Below are positions 1 through 7,600 of a stretch of DNA of 15,204 bases, piece after piece. The notes beneath the pieces were generated by a model. The model had not been told where the DNA came from, did not search any database, and was given only the letters and a program-made list of their open reading frames with translations. This DNA is from Prevotella sp. UBA1378 (GTDB lineage Bacteria; Bacteroidota; Bacteroidia; Bacteroidales; Bacteroidaceae). The position numbers and the translations under genes are program-made. The stretch lies in NCBI GenBank assembly GCA_002305505.1, contig DBRC01000017.1, forward strand, positions 1-15,204, read 5' to 3'. Position 1 is the stretch's first letter. Each line of letters begins with the position of its first letter.

Positions 1-5
1 CCTGC

Positions 6-79
6 TACAAGCACCTTGTAGCAAGAGTACAAGCACCTTGTAGCAGGACTACAAGATGCTTGTACGATTTGGATTAAAT
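6..79. repeat. Left palindrome array (module A), three 22-bp spaced units
   Basis: Three 15-bp interrupted palindromes, TACAAGCACCTTGTA (6-20), the same again (28-42) and TACAAGATGCTTGTA (50-64), each with 6-bp arms around a 3-base centre. Seven-base spacers (gcaagag, gcaggac) give a strict 22-bp period. The array is followed by gatttggattaaat (66-79). The block 6-79 aligns without gaps to 15110-15183 at 69 of 74 positions by my count, in the same orientation. The array may continue beyond the left edge of the window. It is not a CRISPR: units and spacers are too short and the spacers are near-identical. Possible roles are a protein-binding array, a REP-like dispersed palindrome or a transcript-end structure of an upstream gene; the sequence does not decide between them. 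Confidence 0.85.
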
Positions 80-80
80 G

Positions 81-116
81 CAAGCTCAACCGTAAACACA
101 AGCTCAACCGTAAAAA
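81..116. repeat. 18-bp tandem repeat, two copies
   Basis: Two adjacent 18-bp units, caagctcaaccgtaaaca (81-98) and caagctcaaccgtaaaaa (99-116), differ at one base. They start two bases after the tail of the palindrome array. No matching unit is seen beside the right-hand array, so this duplication belongs to the left locus only. No function can be assigned. Confidence 0.75.
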
Positions 117-346
117 GAGTGCCTTTTACAGGAAATAAGCTAAATATGCACTTGCTTGTTGAATCCGCGCCCGTTCTTTTACTGTAAAGACAGGGATTGC
201 TTATCCCGGACCCGGGTTACCACTTTGCCAGACTAACGCCTCAAGCCCTGCTGACACCACTTTATGACAGACATGCGCATTACAAAATGACAGAGCAACG
301 GTTGGTTTTCATATCAATTTGTTGAAAATAGTATTAGTTTTTATGT
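117..346. other. Non-coding stretch between the repeats and the kor upstream region
   Basis: No convincing reading frame lies here on either strand. It holds a small dyad TTTACTGTAAA (178-188), the inverted repeat module described separately (193-231), and a repeated atgacaga (264-271 and 287-294, 23 bp apart). The last part is AT-rich and leads into the kor promoter region. I saw no tRNA or recognisable riboswitch fold. Confidence 0.5.
193..231 (-). repeat. Inverted copy of repeat module B with adjoining hairpin (module C)
   Basis: gttaccactttgccag (216-231) is the exact reverse complement of 15078-15093; with the next three bases the match is 18 of 19. On the minus strand it is followed after a few bases by gggataagcaatccc (207-193), a 5-bp stem with a 5-base loop, whose core cgggataag (208-200) also occurs at 15193-15201, on the far side of the right array. 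Modules B and C are therefore almost adjacent here but separated by the palindrome array on the right. The B match is clear; the 9-bp C match alone could be chance. Confidence 0.65.
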
Positions 347-408
347 AAAAATGCAATTATTTTACGCTATATCGGTAAATTACCGTCAAAAAATGCAATT
401 TTATACCG
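347..408. promoter_or_regulatory. Candidate operator region upstream of korA
   Basis: aaaaatgcaatt occurs at 347-358 and again at 389-400, exactly 42 bp apart (about four helical turns). Between the copies lies the dyad CGGTAAATTACCG (373-385; 6-bp arms around one base), and a further half-site-like TACCG follows at 404-408. All of this sits 7-70 bp upstream of the predicted -33 element of korA, where a regulator could act. The repeats are seen directly; the regulatory role is inferred and the binding protein is unknown. Confidence 0.4.
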
Positions 409-414
409 AAATGT

Positions 415-445
415 TTTGTTATCTCGTTAAAGTTTCCGAAATTTG
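415..445 (+). promoter_or_regulatory. Predicted Bacteroidota-type promoter of korAB
   Basis: TTTG at 415-418 is followed after exactly 19 bases by GAAATTTG at 438-445. This matches the Bacteroidota sigma-A consensus TTTG-N19-TAnnTTTG except for one base (G for T at the first position of the -7 box). Transcription would start near 452, leaving a leader of about 25 nt before the korA ATG. The upstream bases of korA are A-rich with no Shine-Dalgarno sequence, as is usual in this phylum. Confidence 0.6.
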
Positions 446-477
446 CAAACAGAATTTCAATCATTACAATAAAAAAT

Positions 478-2325
478 ATGGCAGAACATTTAGAAGTAAA
501 AGAACTGGAACAAGTCGTTGTCCGGTTCTCCGGCGACTCCGGCGACGGAATGCAGTTGGCCGGAAGCATTTTCTCTACGGTTTCTGCAACTGTAGGTAAC
601 GGCATCTCAACATTCCCCGATTTCCCCGCGGACATCCGCGCCCCGCAAGGGTCGCTCACGGGCGTATCGGGCTTTCAGGTACACATCGGCGCAGGCAAGG
701 TATACACCCCGGGCGACAAGTGCGACGTGCTGGTGGCGATGAATGCGGCGGCGCTGAAAACACAGTACAAGTACTCCAAGCCGCAGGCCACGATTATCAT
801 CGACACCGACTCGTTCGGGCCGAAAGACCTCGAAAAGGCGCAGTTTAAGTCGGAAGACTACCTCGGCGAGATGGGCATCGACCCCGACCGCGTGGTGGCC
901 TGCCCGCTGACAACGATGGTGAAAGACTGCCTGGCCGGCTCGGGCATGGACAACAAGGCGGTGCTCAAGTGCCGCAACATGTTTGCACTGGGACTGGTAT
1001 GCTGGCTCTTCAACCGCGACCTCGGACTGGTGGCCAACTTCCTGCGCGAGAAATTCGCCAAGAAGCCACAGATAGCCGAAAACAACATAAAAGTGGTGGA
1101 AGCTGGCTACGACTACGGACATAACACGCACGCCAGCGTGCCGGCTACGTACCGCATCGAATCGAAACAGAAGGCGGCGGGCCGCTACATGGACATCACG
1201 GGCAACAAGGCGACGGCCTACGGCCTGATAGCCGCAGCCGAGAAGGCTGGACTGAAGCTCTTCCTCGGCTCCTACCCCATCACGCCGGCCACGGACATCC
1301 TGCACGAACTGTCGAAGCACAAGTCGTGCGGTGTCATCACCGTGCAGTGCGAAGACGAAATCAGCGGCTGCGCCAGCTCGGTGGGCGCAGCGTTCGCCGG
1401 TGCACTGGCGGCCACATCCACCTCGGGCCCGGGCATCTGCCTGAAGAGCGAGGCCATCAACCTGGCCGTCATCGACGAGCTCCCGCTCGTCATCATCGAC
1501 GTGCAGCGCGGCGGGCCTTCGACGGGGCTGCCCACCAAGAGCGAGCAGGCCGACCTGCTGCAGGCGCTCTACGGCCGTAACGGCGAAAGCCCGCTGCCGG
1601 TCATCGCCGCCCTGAGCCCCACCGACTGCTTCGACGCCGTTTATCAGGCATCTAAAATCGCGCTCGAACACCTCACGCCGGTCATCCTGCTTACCGACGG
1701 GTTCATCGGCAACGGCTCCTCGGCATGGAAACTGCCATCAATGGACGAGCTGCCCGAGATACGCCCCCACTATGCCACGGCCGAAATGAAAGGCAGCTAT
1801 ACACCCTACTTCCGCGACGAGGAAAGCAAGGTGCGCTATTGGGCCGTGCCGGGACAGGAAGGCTACGTGCACATACTCGGCGGACTGGAGAAGGACGGCA
1901 AGACCGGCGCCATCTCTACCGACCCCGAGAACCATGACCTGATGTGCCGCCTTCGTGCTGAGAAAGTGGCCAAGATACAGGTGCCCGACGTGGAGGTGGC
2001 CGGCGACGAGGATGCCGAGCTGCTCATCGTGGGCTTCGGTTCTACCTACGGCCATCTCTATAGTGCCATGGAGGAGCTTCGGAAGAAAGGTCACAAGGTG
2101 GCTCAGGCACAGTTTAAGTACGTAAACCCACTGCCGGCCAACACGGCAGAGGTGCTCTCGAAATACAAGAAAGTGGTGGTGGCCGAGCAGAACCTCGGGC
2201 AGTTTGCCGCTTATCTGCGCTCGAAGGTCGACGGCTTCGTGCCCCTGCAGTTCAACCAGGTGAAAGGCCAGCCGTTCGCCGTGGCCGAACTGACGGAAGC
2301 CTTCGAAGCAATGATTCTGGATTAA
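478..2325 (+). CDS. korA: 2-oxoglutarate (2-oxoacid):ferredoxin oxidoreductase, alpha subunit (gamma-alpha fusion)
   Basis: Cytoplasmic subunit of the ThDP and iron-sulfur enzyme that converts a 2-oxoacid, CoA and oxidised ferredoxin to acyl-CoA, CO2 and reduced ferredoxin, reversibly. The 615 residues begin with the gamma domain (about 10-195, opening with RFSGDSGDGMQLAG), followed by the pyrimidine-binding alpha domain. The hallmark YPITPAT loop is at 266-272, with QCEDEISG (290-297) and TSTSGPG (313-319) following. The C-terminal transketolase-like domain covers roughly 510-615. This gamma-alpha fusion is the usual form in two-subunit enzymes and the length is normal. korB follows after 65 bp, so the two form an operon. 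The start is the ATG at 478, about 25 nt after the predicted transcription start. 2-Oxoglutarate is the likeliest substrate from the family, but pyruvate or a branched-chain 2-oxoacid cannot be excluded from sequence. Confidence 0.95.
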   Translation: MAEHLEVKELEQVVVRFSGDSGDGMQLAGSIFSTVSATVGNGISTFPDFPADIRAPQGSLTGVSGFQVHIGAGKVYTPGDKCDVLVAMNAAALKTQYKYSKPQATIIIDTDSFGPKDLEKAQFKSEDYLGEMGIDPDRVVACPLTTMVKDCLAGSGMDNKAVLKCRNMFALGLVCWLFNRDLGLVANFLREKFAKKPQIAENNIKVVEAGYDYGHNTHASVPATYRIESKQKAAGRYMDITGNKATAYGLIAAAEKAGLKLFLGSYPITPATDILHELSKHKSCGVITVQCEDEISGCASSVGAAFAGALAATSTSGPGICLKSEAINLAVIDELPLVIIDVQRGGPSTGLPTKSEQADLLQALYGRNGESPLPVIAALSPTDCFDAVYQASKIALEHLTPVILLTDGFIGNGSSAWKLPSMDELPEIRPHYATAEMKGSYTPYFRDEESKVRYWAVPGQEGYVHILGGLEKDGKTGAISTDPENHDLMCRLRAEKVAKIQVPDVEVAGDEDAELLIVGFGSTYGHLYSAMEELRKKGHKVAQAQFKYVNPLPANTAEVLSKYKKVVVAEQNLGQFAAYLRSKVDGFVPLQFNQVKGQPFAVAELTEAFEAMILD

Positions 2326-2375
2326 CGATATACGGATTAACGATTACGGACCGGCAACCGACAGCGCAGTCCGTA
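2319..2375 (+). other. korA-korB junction: tandem duplication over the stop codon and a stem-loop
   Basis: The end of korA is duplicated: ggattaacgatatac (2319-2333) is followed directly by ggattaacgattac (2334-2347), so the TAA stop context is repeated. Just after, tacggac (2345-2351) can pair with gtccgta (2369-2375), a 7-bp stem with a 17-base loop ending 15 bases before the korB ATG. There is no U-run, so it is not an intrinsic terminator. It might influence korB translation or mRNA processing; that is inference only. Confidence 0.5.
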
Positions 2376-2390
2376 GAATGAAAGATTACG

Positions 2391-3395
2391 ATGGAATATA
2401 CAGCATTAGATTATAAGAAGGGGCAACCGAGATGGTGTCCCGGGTGCGGAGACCATTTCTTCTTGGCCTCCCTACACAAGGCCATGGCCGAAGTGGGCGT
2501 CGCCCCGCACAACATGGCGGTGATTTCGGGTATCGGATGTTCGAGCCGCCTGCCCTATTATGTCAATACCTACGCCATGCAGACCATACACGGCCGCGCA
2601 GCAGCCATTGCCACGGGCACAAAGGTAACCAACCCGGAGCTCTGCGTATGGCAGGTGAGCGGCGACGGCGACGGACTGGCTATCGGCGGCAACCACTTTA
2701 TCCACGCCATGCGCCGCAACGTCGACCTGAACATGATTCTACTGAACAACCGCATCTACGGCCTCACCAAAGGGCAGTATTCGCCCACGTCGCCGCGCGG
2801 GTACGTGTCGAAGTCGAGCCCATACGGCACGGTGGAAGACCCGTTCCGCCCGGCGGAACTGTGCTTCGGTGCGCGCGGACACTTCTTCGCCCGCTCGGTA
2901 GCCACCGACAGTCCGGCCACCATCGACGTGCTGAAGGCTGCCTACCGCCACAAGGGTGCTGCCGTATGCGAGGTGCTGCAGAACTGCGTCATCTTCAACA
3001 ACGGCTGCTTCGACTCGGTCTACACGAAGGACGGGCGTAAGAAGAACGCCATCTACGTGCGCCACGGCGAGAAGCTCGTATTCGGCGAGAACAACGAGTT
3101 CGGGCTTGTGCAGCAGGGCTTCGGACTGAAGGTTGTGGAAATAGGGAAAGACGGCTACACGCTCGACGACATACTGGTGCACGATGCCCATTGCGAGGAC
3201 AACACGCTGCAGCTGAAGCTGGCCATGATGGAGCCCGAAGACGGTTTCCCCGTGGCTCTCGGCGTAATCCGCGACGTGGAGGCTCCCACCTACGACGATG
3301 CCGTAGCAGGGCAGATAGAGGAGATAAAGGCCAAAAAGCCGTATCACAACTTCATGGAACTGCTCGAGACGAACGATATCTGGGAAGTGAAATAA
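2391..3395 (+). CDS. korB: 2-oxoglutarate (2-oxoacid):ferredoxin oxidoreductase, beta subunit
   Basis: Catalytic partner of KorA that carries the ThDP diphosphate site and the [4Fe-4S] cluster passing electrons to ferredoxin. The 334 residues include the cluster motif WCPGCG (15-20; Cys16 and Cys19), with Cys50 (GIGCSS) and Cys199 (QNCV) as the probable remaining ligands. The Mg-ThDP motif GDGDGLAIGGNH is at 91-102, completed by LNNRIYGLTKGQ (117-128). The length is typical. No separate ferredoxin-like delta subunit is encoded next to it, so this is the two-subunit type that uses an external ferredoxin. It is co-transcribed with korA and ends 15 bases before a strong terminator. The start is the ATG at 2391. 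The general function is secure; the exact 2-oxoacid is inferred. Confidence 0.95.
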   Translation: MEYTALDYKKGQPRWCPGCGDHFFLASLHKAMAEVGVAPHNMAVISGIGCSSRLPYYVNTYAMQTIHGRAAAIATGTKVTNPELCVWQVSGDGDGLAIGGNHFIHAMRRNVDLNMILLNNRIYGLTKGQYSPTSPRGYVSKSSPYGTVEDPFRPAELCFGARGHFFARSVATDSPATIDVLKAAYRHKGAAVCEVLQNCVIFNNGCFDSVYTKDGRKKNAIYVRHGEKLVFGENNEFGLVQQGFGLKVVEIGKDGYTLDDILVHDAHCEDNTLQLKLAMMEPEDGFPVALGVIRDVEAPTYDDAVAGQIEEIKAKKPYHNFMELLETNDIWEVK

Positions 3396-3410
3396 CACAC
3401 AAAACGGTAT

Positions 3411-3457
3411 AAACCAAATACCGGGGCCATTATCATTGCCCCCGGTATTTGGTTTTT
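3411..3457 (+). terminator. Strong intrinsic terminator after korB
   Basis: A perfect 16-bp stem (3411-3426 paired with 3440-3455; arms aaaccaaataccgggg and ccccggtatttggttt) encloses a 13-base loop and runs into a T-tract (3453-3457). The stem starts 15 bases after the korB stop. The A-rich 5' arm could also give partial termination in the opposite direction. Confidence 0.9.
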
Positions 3458-3471
3458 AATTGCCCACATGT

Positions 3472-3573
3472 ATGCATGCTTTATACGACCCCTTTTGGTG
3501 GCTAATGATTGGAGGAACGTTGATAGCATTGATCATAATTATCTTGAATGTAATTGTTTTTCATATAGAATAA
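3472..3573 (+). CDS. Candidate 33-residue single-span membrane protein
   Basis: A short frame with ATG at 3472 and TAA at 3571-3573. The peptide starts MHALYDPFWW and continues into one long hydrophobic stretch (about residues 11-30, LMIGGTLIALIIIILNVIVF), ending HIE. It has no lysine or arginine at all, and Asp6 and Glu33 are its only acidic residues. It ends 7 bases before the ATG of the 80-residue membrane protein, as two genes of one operon would. No homology is recognised. No clear promoter is visible between the kor terminator and this start, so expression might depend on read-through. A uniformly hydrophobic 33-codon frame can arise by chance in AT-rich DNA. Two other ATGs lie nearby: 3468 opens a 40-codon frame of mixed, non-hydrophobic composition, and 3476 lies in the third frame. 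Confidence 0.45.
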   Translation: MHALYDPFWWLMIGGTLIALIIIILNVIVFHIE

Positions 3574-3580
3574 AAAAACT

Positions 3581-3823
3581 ATGGATTTAATGGAATTGAT
3601 TCGGCGCGGAAAAGCAATGACACAGAGCTTTGCATGGAAAGCGGCAACATGGACATGCGCGGCAACAGCAGTGGCCGCCTGCTATGCCGGGCGCGACAAC
3701 ATCGACTTCAGGGGGATGGTGCTCTACTTCGTCTGCCCCGCCATCCTCTTGTATCTAATATTGCGGTTGGCCAACTGGATTCTCGACGATATTATTAAAC
3801 ACAAGAAAAGAAGAGAGCCTTGA
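3581..3823 (+). CDS. Small two-span membrane protein, function unknown
   Basis: 80 residues, not recognised as a named family. Two hydrophobic segments are visible, about 18-36 (starting AWKAATWTCAATAVAACYA) and 45-67 (GMVLYFVCPAILLYLILRL and on). They are flanked by basic ends (RRGK near the start, KHKKRREP at the end), which predicts a hairpin in the inner membrane with both termini in the cytoplasm. Cys26, Cys34 and Cys52 lie in or near the spans. The start ATG at 3581 follows an A-rich stretch typical of Bacteroidota start regions; Met4 is an alternative. It lies behind the kor terminator and the 33-residue frame, and faces upp across a 34-bp gap with no clear terminator. Size and topology resemble many small membrane proteins, including holin-like ones, but no function should be assigned. 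Confidence 0.7.
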   Translation: MDLMELIRRGKAMTQSFAWKAATWTCAATAVAACYAGRDNIDFRGMVLYFVCPAILLYLILRLANWILDDIIKHKKRREP

Positions 3824-3857
3824 AAAGTTAATACGGAGACAGCCCCCAAGGAAACCG

Positions 3858-4514
3858 CTAAAGTTTTTCCCCGTAACACAGGTCGCCGGCATCGCCGAAT
3901 CCGGGCACGATGTATTTGTGCCCGTTCATGCCCGGGTCGATGGCGGCGGCCCAAAGCATCGCACCGTCCGGGACGGCCTGCTCCACGACGCCGATGCCCT
4001 CCTGCGTGGCGATGATGCAGGCGATGTGCAGGGCTTTGGGGGTGCCCGTCTTCAGCAGCGCCTCGTAGCTGGCAGCCATCGAGCCGCCCGTGGCCAGCAT
4101 CGGGTCGGCAATGATGAGCGTCTTCCCCTCCACGCTGGGCGAGGCCATATACTCGGTATGCACGCCCACCTCGGTATGCTCGCGGTTGGTATACATGCGG
4201 TAGGCGCTTACGAAGGCATTGGCAGCATGGTCGAACACGTTGAGGAAGCCCTGATGGAACGGCAGCCCTGCGCGCAGCACGGTGGCTACGAGCATATCAT
4301 CCTCGGGCAGCTGAATCTCGGCCGTGCCCAGCGGCGTGACGATGTTCTTCGAACGGTAGTCGAGCGTTTTCGATATTTCAAACGCCATCATCTCCCCTAT
4401 GCGCATGATATTATTGCGGAAGAGCAGGCGGTTCTTTTGGTATTCCACGTCGCGGATTTCGGCCATATACCGGTTAATTACCGAGTTCTGTTCGCTGATG
4501 TTGATTACTTGCAT
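3858..4514 (-). CDS. upp: Uracil phosphoribosyltransferase
   Basis: Cytoplasmic pyrimidine-salvage enzyme joining uracil and PRPP to give UMP and diphosphate. The 218 residues carry the PRPP-binding loop IIADPMLATGGS (134-145), the VLRAGLPFHQG segment (79-89), and the C-terminal uracil-recognition region YIVPGFGDAGDLCYGEK (201-217). The length fits the family. The N-terminus (MQVINISEQNSVINRYMAEIRD) has the expected early helix with a conserved-looking basic stretch after it. The ATG at 4514 lies about 32 nt after the predicted transcription start. It has its own promoter and appears independent of the PUL regulator gene upstream, from which it is separated by 90 bp. It converges with the small membrane protein gene on the other strand. 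Confidence 0.95.
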   Translation of the reverse strand: MQVINISEQNSVINRYMAEIRDVEYQKNRLLFRNNIMRIGEMMAFEISKTLDYRSKNIVTPLGTAEIQLPEDDMLVATVLRAGLPFHQGFLNVFDHAANAFVSAYRMYTNREHTEVGVHTEYMASPSVEGKTLIIADPMLATGGSMAASYEALLKTGTPKALHIACIIATQEGIGVVEQAVPDGAMLWAAAIDPGMNGHKYIVPGFGDAGDLCYGEKL

Positions 4515-4553
4515 ATTATAATACGGTTTTTATACAGGAATGCTTAACGCGTG

Positions 4554-4584
4554 CAAAAGTACAAAGGAAAAGCGAAACTTCAAA
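4554..4584 (-). promoter_or_regulatory. Consensus Bacteroidota promoter of upp
   Basis: On the minus strand TTTG (4584-4581) is followed after exactly 19 bases by TACTTTTG (4561-4554), a full match to TTTG-N19-TAnnTTTG. Transcription would start near 4547. This shows that upp is not dependent on transcription from the regulator gene upstream of it. Confidence 0.8.
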
Positions 4585-4604
4585 ATAAAACATGTATTTT
4601 TTCC

Positions 4605-7600
4605 TTACAGCCTCATCACATATTGCTTGGGTGTAAGCCCCGTCTTACGTTTGAACATCAAGCGGAAATTCTTCACGTCGTTAAAGCCGCATGCCTCGCT
4701 GACGGCCTCAATGTTGGTCGTGCCTTGATTGAACAGCTGTACGGCTTTGTACATTTTATAGTCGTTTACAAACTCTATCAGCGACATGCCCGTCATCTGC
4801 TTTATCTTCTTATAGAGCGCCGAATGGCTCATGGCCATTGCGTCGGCAAGGCTGTCGATGCCGAACTCCGCATTCCTGATGTTATCATCAATTATCTCGC
4901 GGCAACGGAGTAAAAAGCGCTGTTCCTCCTTTGTGTACGATTGCACCGGAGCCGGCCTGGCATCCAGCCCTGCCGGCACGGCGCCCTGCTGCCCGGGGTG
5001 CTCAAGCAACTTGTCGATACGCTTGCGCAACAGCCTGAGCGAGGCCGGCTTGGTAAGATAGGCATCCACCCCGTAATCGAGCGTTTCGAGCATCTCGTCT
5101 TCCGACGTGCATGCAGTAAAGATAATGACGGGGATATGCTGCAGCCGTTTGTCGCCCTTCAGCTCCCTCAGCAGTTCGATGCCGCCCATCCCGGGCATCA
5201 TGATGTCCGTGATAATCAGGTCGGGCAGGCAGCCGGCTGCCAGCTTCAGCCCTTCCTCCCCGTCGTATGCCTTCAACACCTTGAAGTCGTTCTCCAAATA
5301 GCGCGCGATGACGTCGACGCTCTCCTGCTTGTCGTCGATGACAAGCAGCGTATGGGTGGCCGTAGGGTTCTGGGGCCGCGCGACGGCCACATCGCCGGCA
5401 TCCTCTTCCGTTACATCGCGCTTGGGGATATAAAAGGTGAAGACGGAGTATTTACCCATCTCGCTCTCCACGCTGATGTCACCGCCATGAAGCGCCACCA
5501 GCTGCTTTACGTACGACAGCCCCAAACCGTCGCCGCTGCTCTGTCTGCGACCGCGCGGTGAGCGGAAGAAACTCTCGAAGATGGTATCGCGCACTTTCTC
5601 ATCGATGCCGATGCCGTTGTCGCTCACGGCGAATATCACTCTCCCGGCGTCTTCGGCCAGCGTAAGCAGCACGCGCCCGCCTTCTTCCGTATATTTGAAT
5701 GCGTTAGATATGAGGTTTGAGATAATCATTTCCAGCTTTAACGTATCAAAGTCGAGCATGATTTGCGGTGCCGAGCTTACCAGTTCGTAGGTAATGTGCT
5801 TCTGCCTGAACATCTCCGTATACGCCTCCGTCAGGTTCTGGCAGAAAGCAACCACATCCGAACGTTCCAGCTTCAGGCTGAGGTTCTCGGCCCCTATCTT
5901 CCTGAAATCGATGACGCGGCTTATCAGGTCGTTCAGCCTCAACGCATTGCGGTGGATGGCGTCGATATACGTGATGGGCACTTGCAGGATAGACTTGCGC
6001 TCGTTGAGCAATCCTTCCAGCTGCGCCGCGATGAGGAACACCGGGGTGCGCAGCTCGTGCGTGATACTGGTATAGAAGTTCATCTTTGCATCGTTCAGCC
6101 TGTGTTCGGATGCTTTCTCCACTTCGGCCAGCTCTATGCGGTGCCTGATGTTGAGATTGTGCAGATAAACCCTCACCGAGGCGTAAACGGCCATAAGCGC
6201 CAATGCGCCCCACAGCAGTTTTGCCCACAGCGCCAGATACCATGGCGGCGTAACGGTGATATACAGCACGGAAGGCTTAGCCCAGCGGCCGTTCTCGTCG
6301 ATACAGCGCACGTGCAACTCATAGCTGCCGGGCGGAATATTTGTATAAGACACTTCGCGGGCAGCACCCAATTCGCGCCACTCGCGCTCCAGCCCCTTCA
6401 TCTTGCATGAAAAGTGCATACGGTGAGGCGAAATAAGCTCGGGAACGGCATACTTCACGGTAAAGAAGTTCTGATTGTATGCCAGCTTTATCCTTTGGTC
6501 CTTGTCGGTAAAGAGATCGAACACGGTGTGGTCGCTGCTGATAAGGCTGAGCGACAGGAATGCCACTTCCGTGCACAGCGGCGGGATGCTGATTTGCCGC
6601 GGGGCAAACGACACTAAGCCTTTCGTAGTACTGAAATACATGCGCTGCCCGTCGAAGCAGCTACCCCCGAAAGTATATTCGGACACGGATTGGTCTACAT
6701 CCTGCTTCACGAATCCGCCCGAACGGGCACTATACCTGTACAGCCCGTTGTACGACCCCATCCACAAGTTGCCCTCTTCGTCCTCGCTGATAGAAGTAAT
6801 GTTCTGGTCGAGCAGTCCCTGCCGCTCGTCGTAGCGCTTCAACTTCCCTGTGGCCAGCTCAAGGCAATAGAAGCCGTCGAACTCGGTGGTTATCCACAGC
6901 TTGCCCTTCGAGTCGGCGTAAACATAGCGTATGTTGTTGCTCGGCAAAGGGCTCCCTGCCGATGTCTCCGTATAATGCTTCACCACCCTTCGCGTATGCC
7001 GGTTCACCCTATAGATGCCTTTATAGCGGCAGGCTATCCATATATCGTCGCCGCTGCGCATCAAGGCTGTGCAATCGGCACGCCCGATGGGCGAATAATG
7101 GCTGGCGGTCTCTGCAGACTTCCGGAAGACGAAGACATCGGGCCCGCCCACCCATATATTGCCTAAGCCGTCGTCGCAAACCACCCATGTATTGTCGTCG
7201 TCGGTCTCAACAGCCGGCATACGGTAAGTGGCAAACTGCTTGTCGCGCAGCGAGCAGCGCACCAGTCCCTTCGTATATACGGCCATCCACAGATAGGTCG
7301 TGTCCTTCGTCATCGACACCACATGATTGTCGGGCAGGTTACTGTTGGCTGTATTCAGGGTTGTCCTTTCCCGCGTTTTCGTGTCGTATATATCCAGCCC
7401 GCCACCGTCTAATCCAATATAAAGCAGGTCGCCGTGGGGCACTACCGACGTAACGATGTCGTACGAAAGCTGCTTGCCGGCCTTACTGATGACGTTAAAC
7501 CACTCGAAGCGCTCGGTATACAAGTTCAGCCCGTTCCGGTAGGTACCTATCCACAGGTCGTTGTCCCTGTCTACGAAAAGCGAATAAACGGCATCGCCGC

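Noticed and set aside
6..64. Possible CRISPR array
   Set aside because: Units of 15 bp with 7-bp near-identical spacers do not fit CRISPR repeat and spacer sizes, and no cas gene is present.
607..1671. A 354-codon open frame on the - strand opposite korA
   Set aside because: Composition is typical of an antisense shadow of a GC-rich gene; korA on the other strand has all family motifs.
3824..3857. Bidirectional terminator between the 80-residue membrane gene and upp
   Set aside because: I looked for a dyad with T-runs in this 34-bp gap and found none.
4515..4604. Riboswitch or attenuator in front of upp
   Set aside because: The leader after the predicted start is only about 32 nt, with no hairpin or terminator; the spacer is explained by a consensus promoter.
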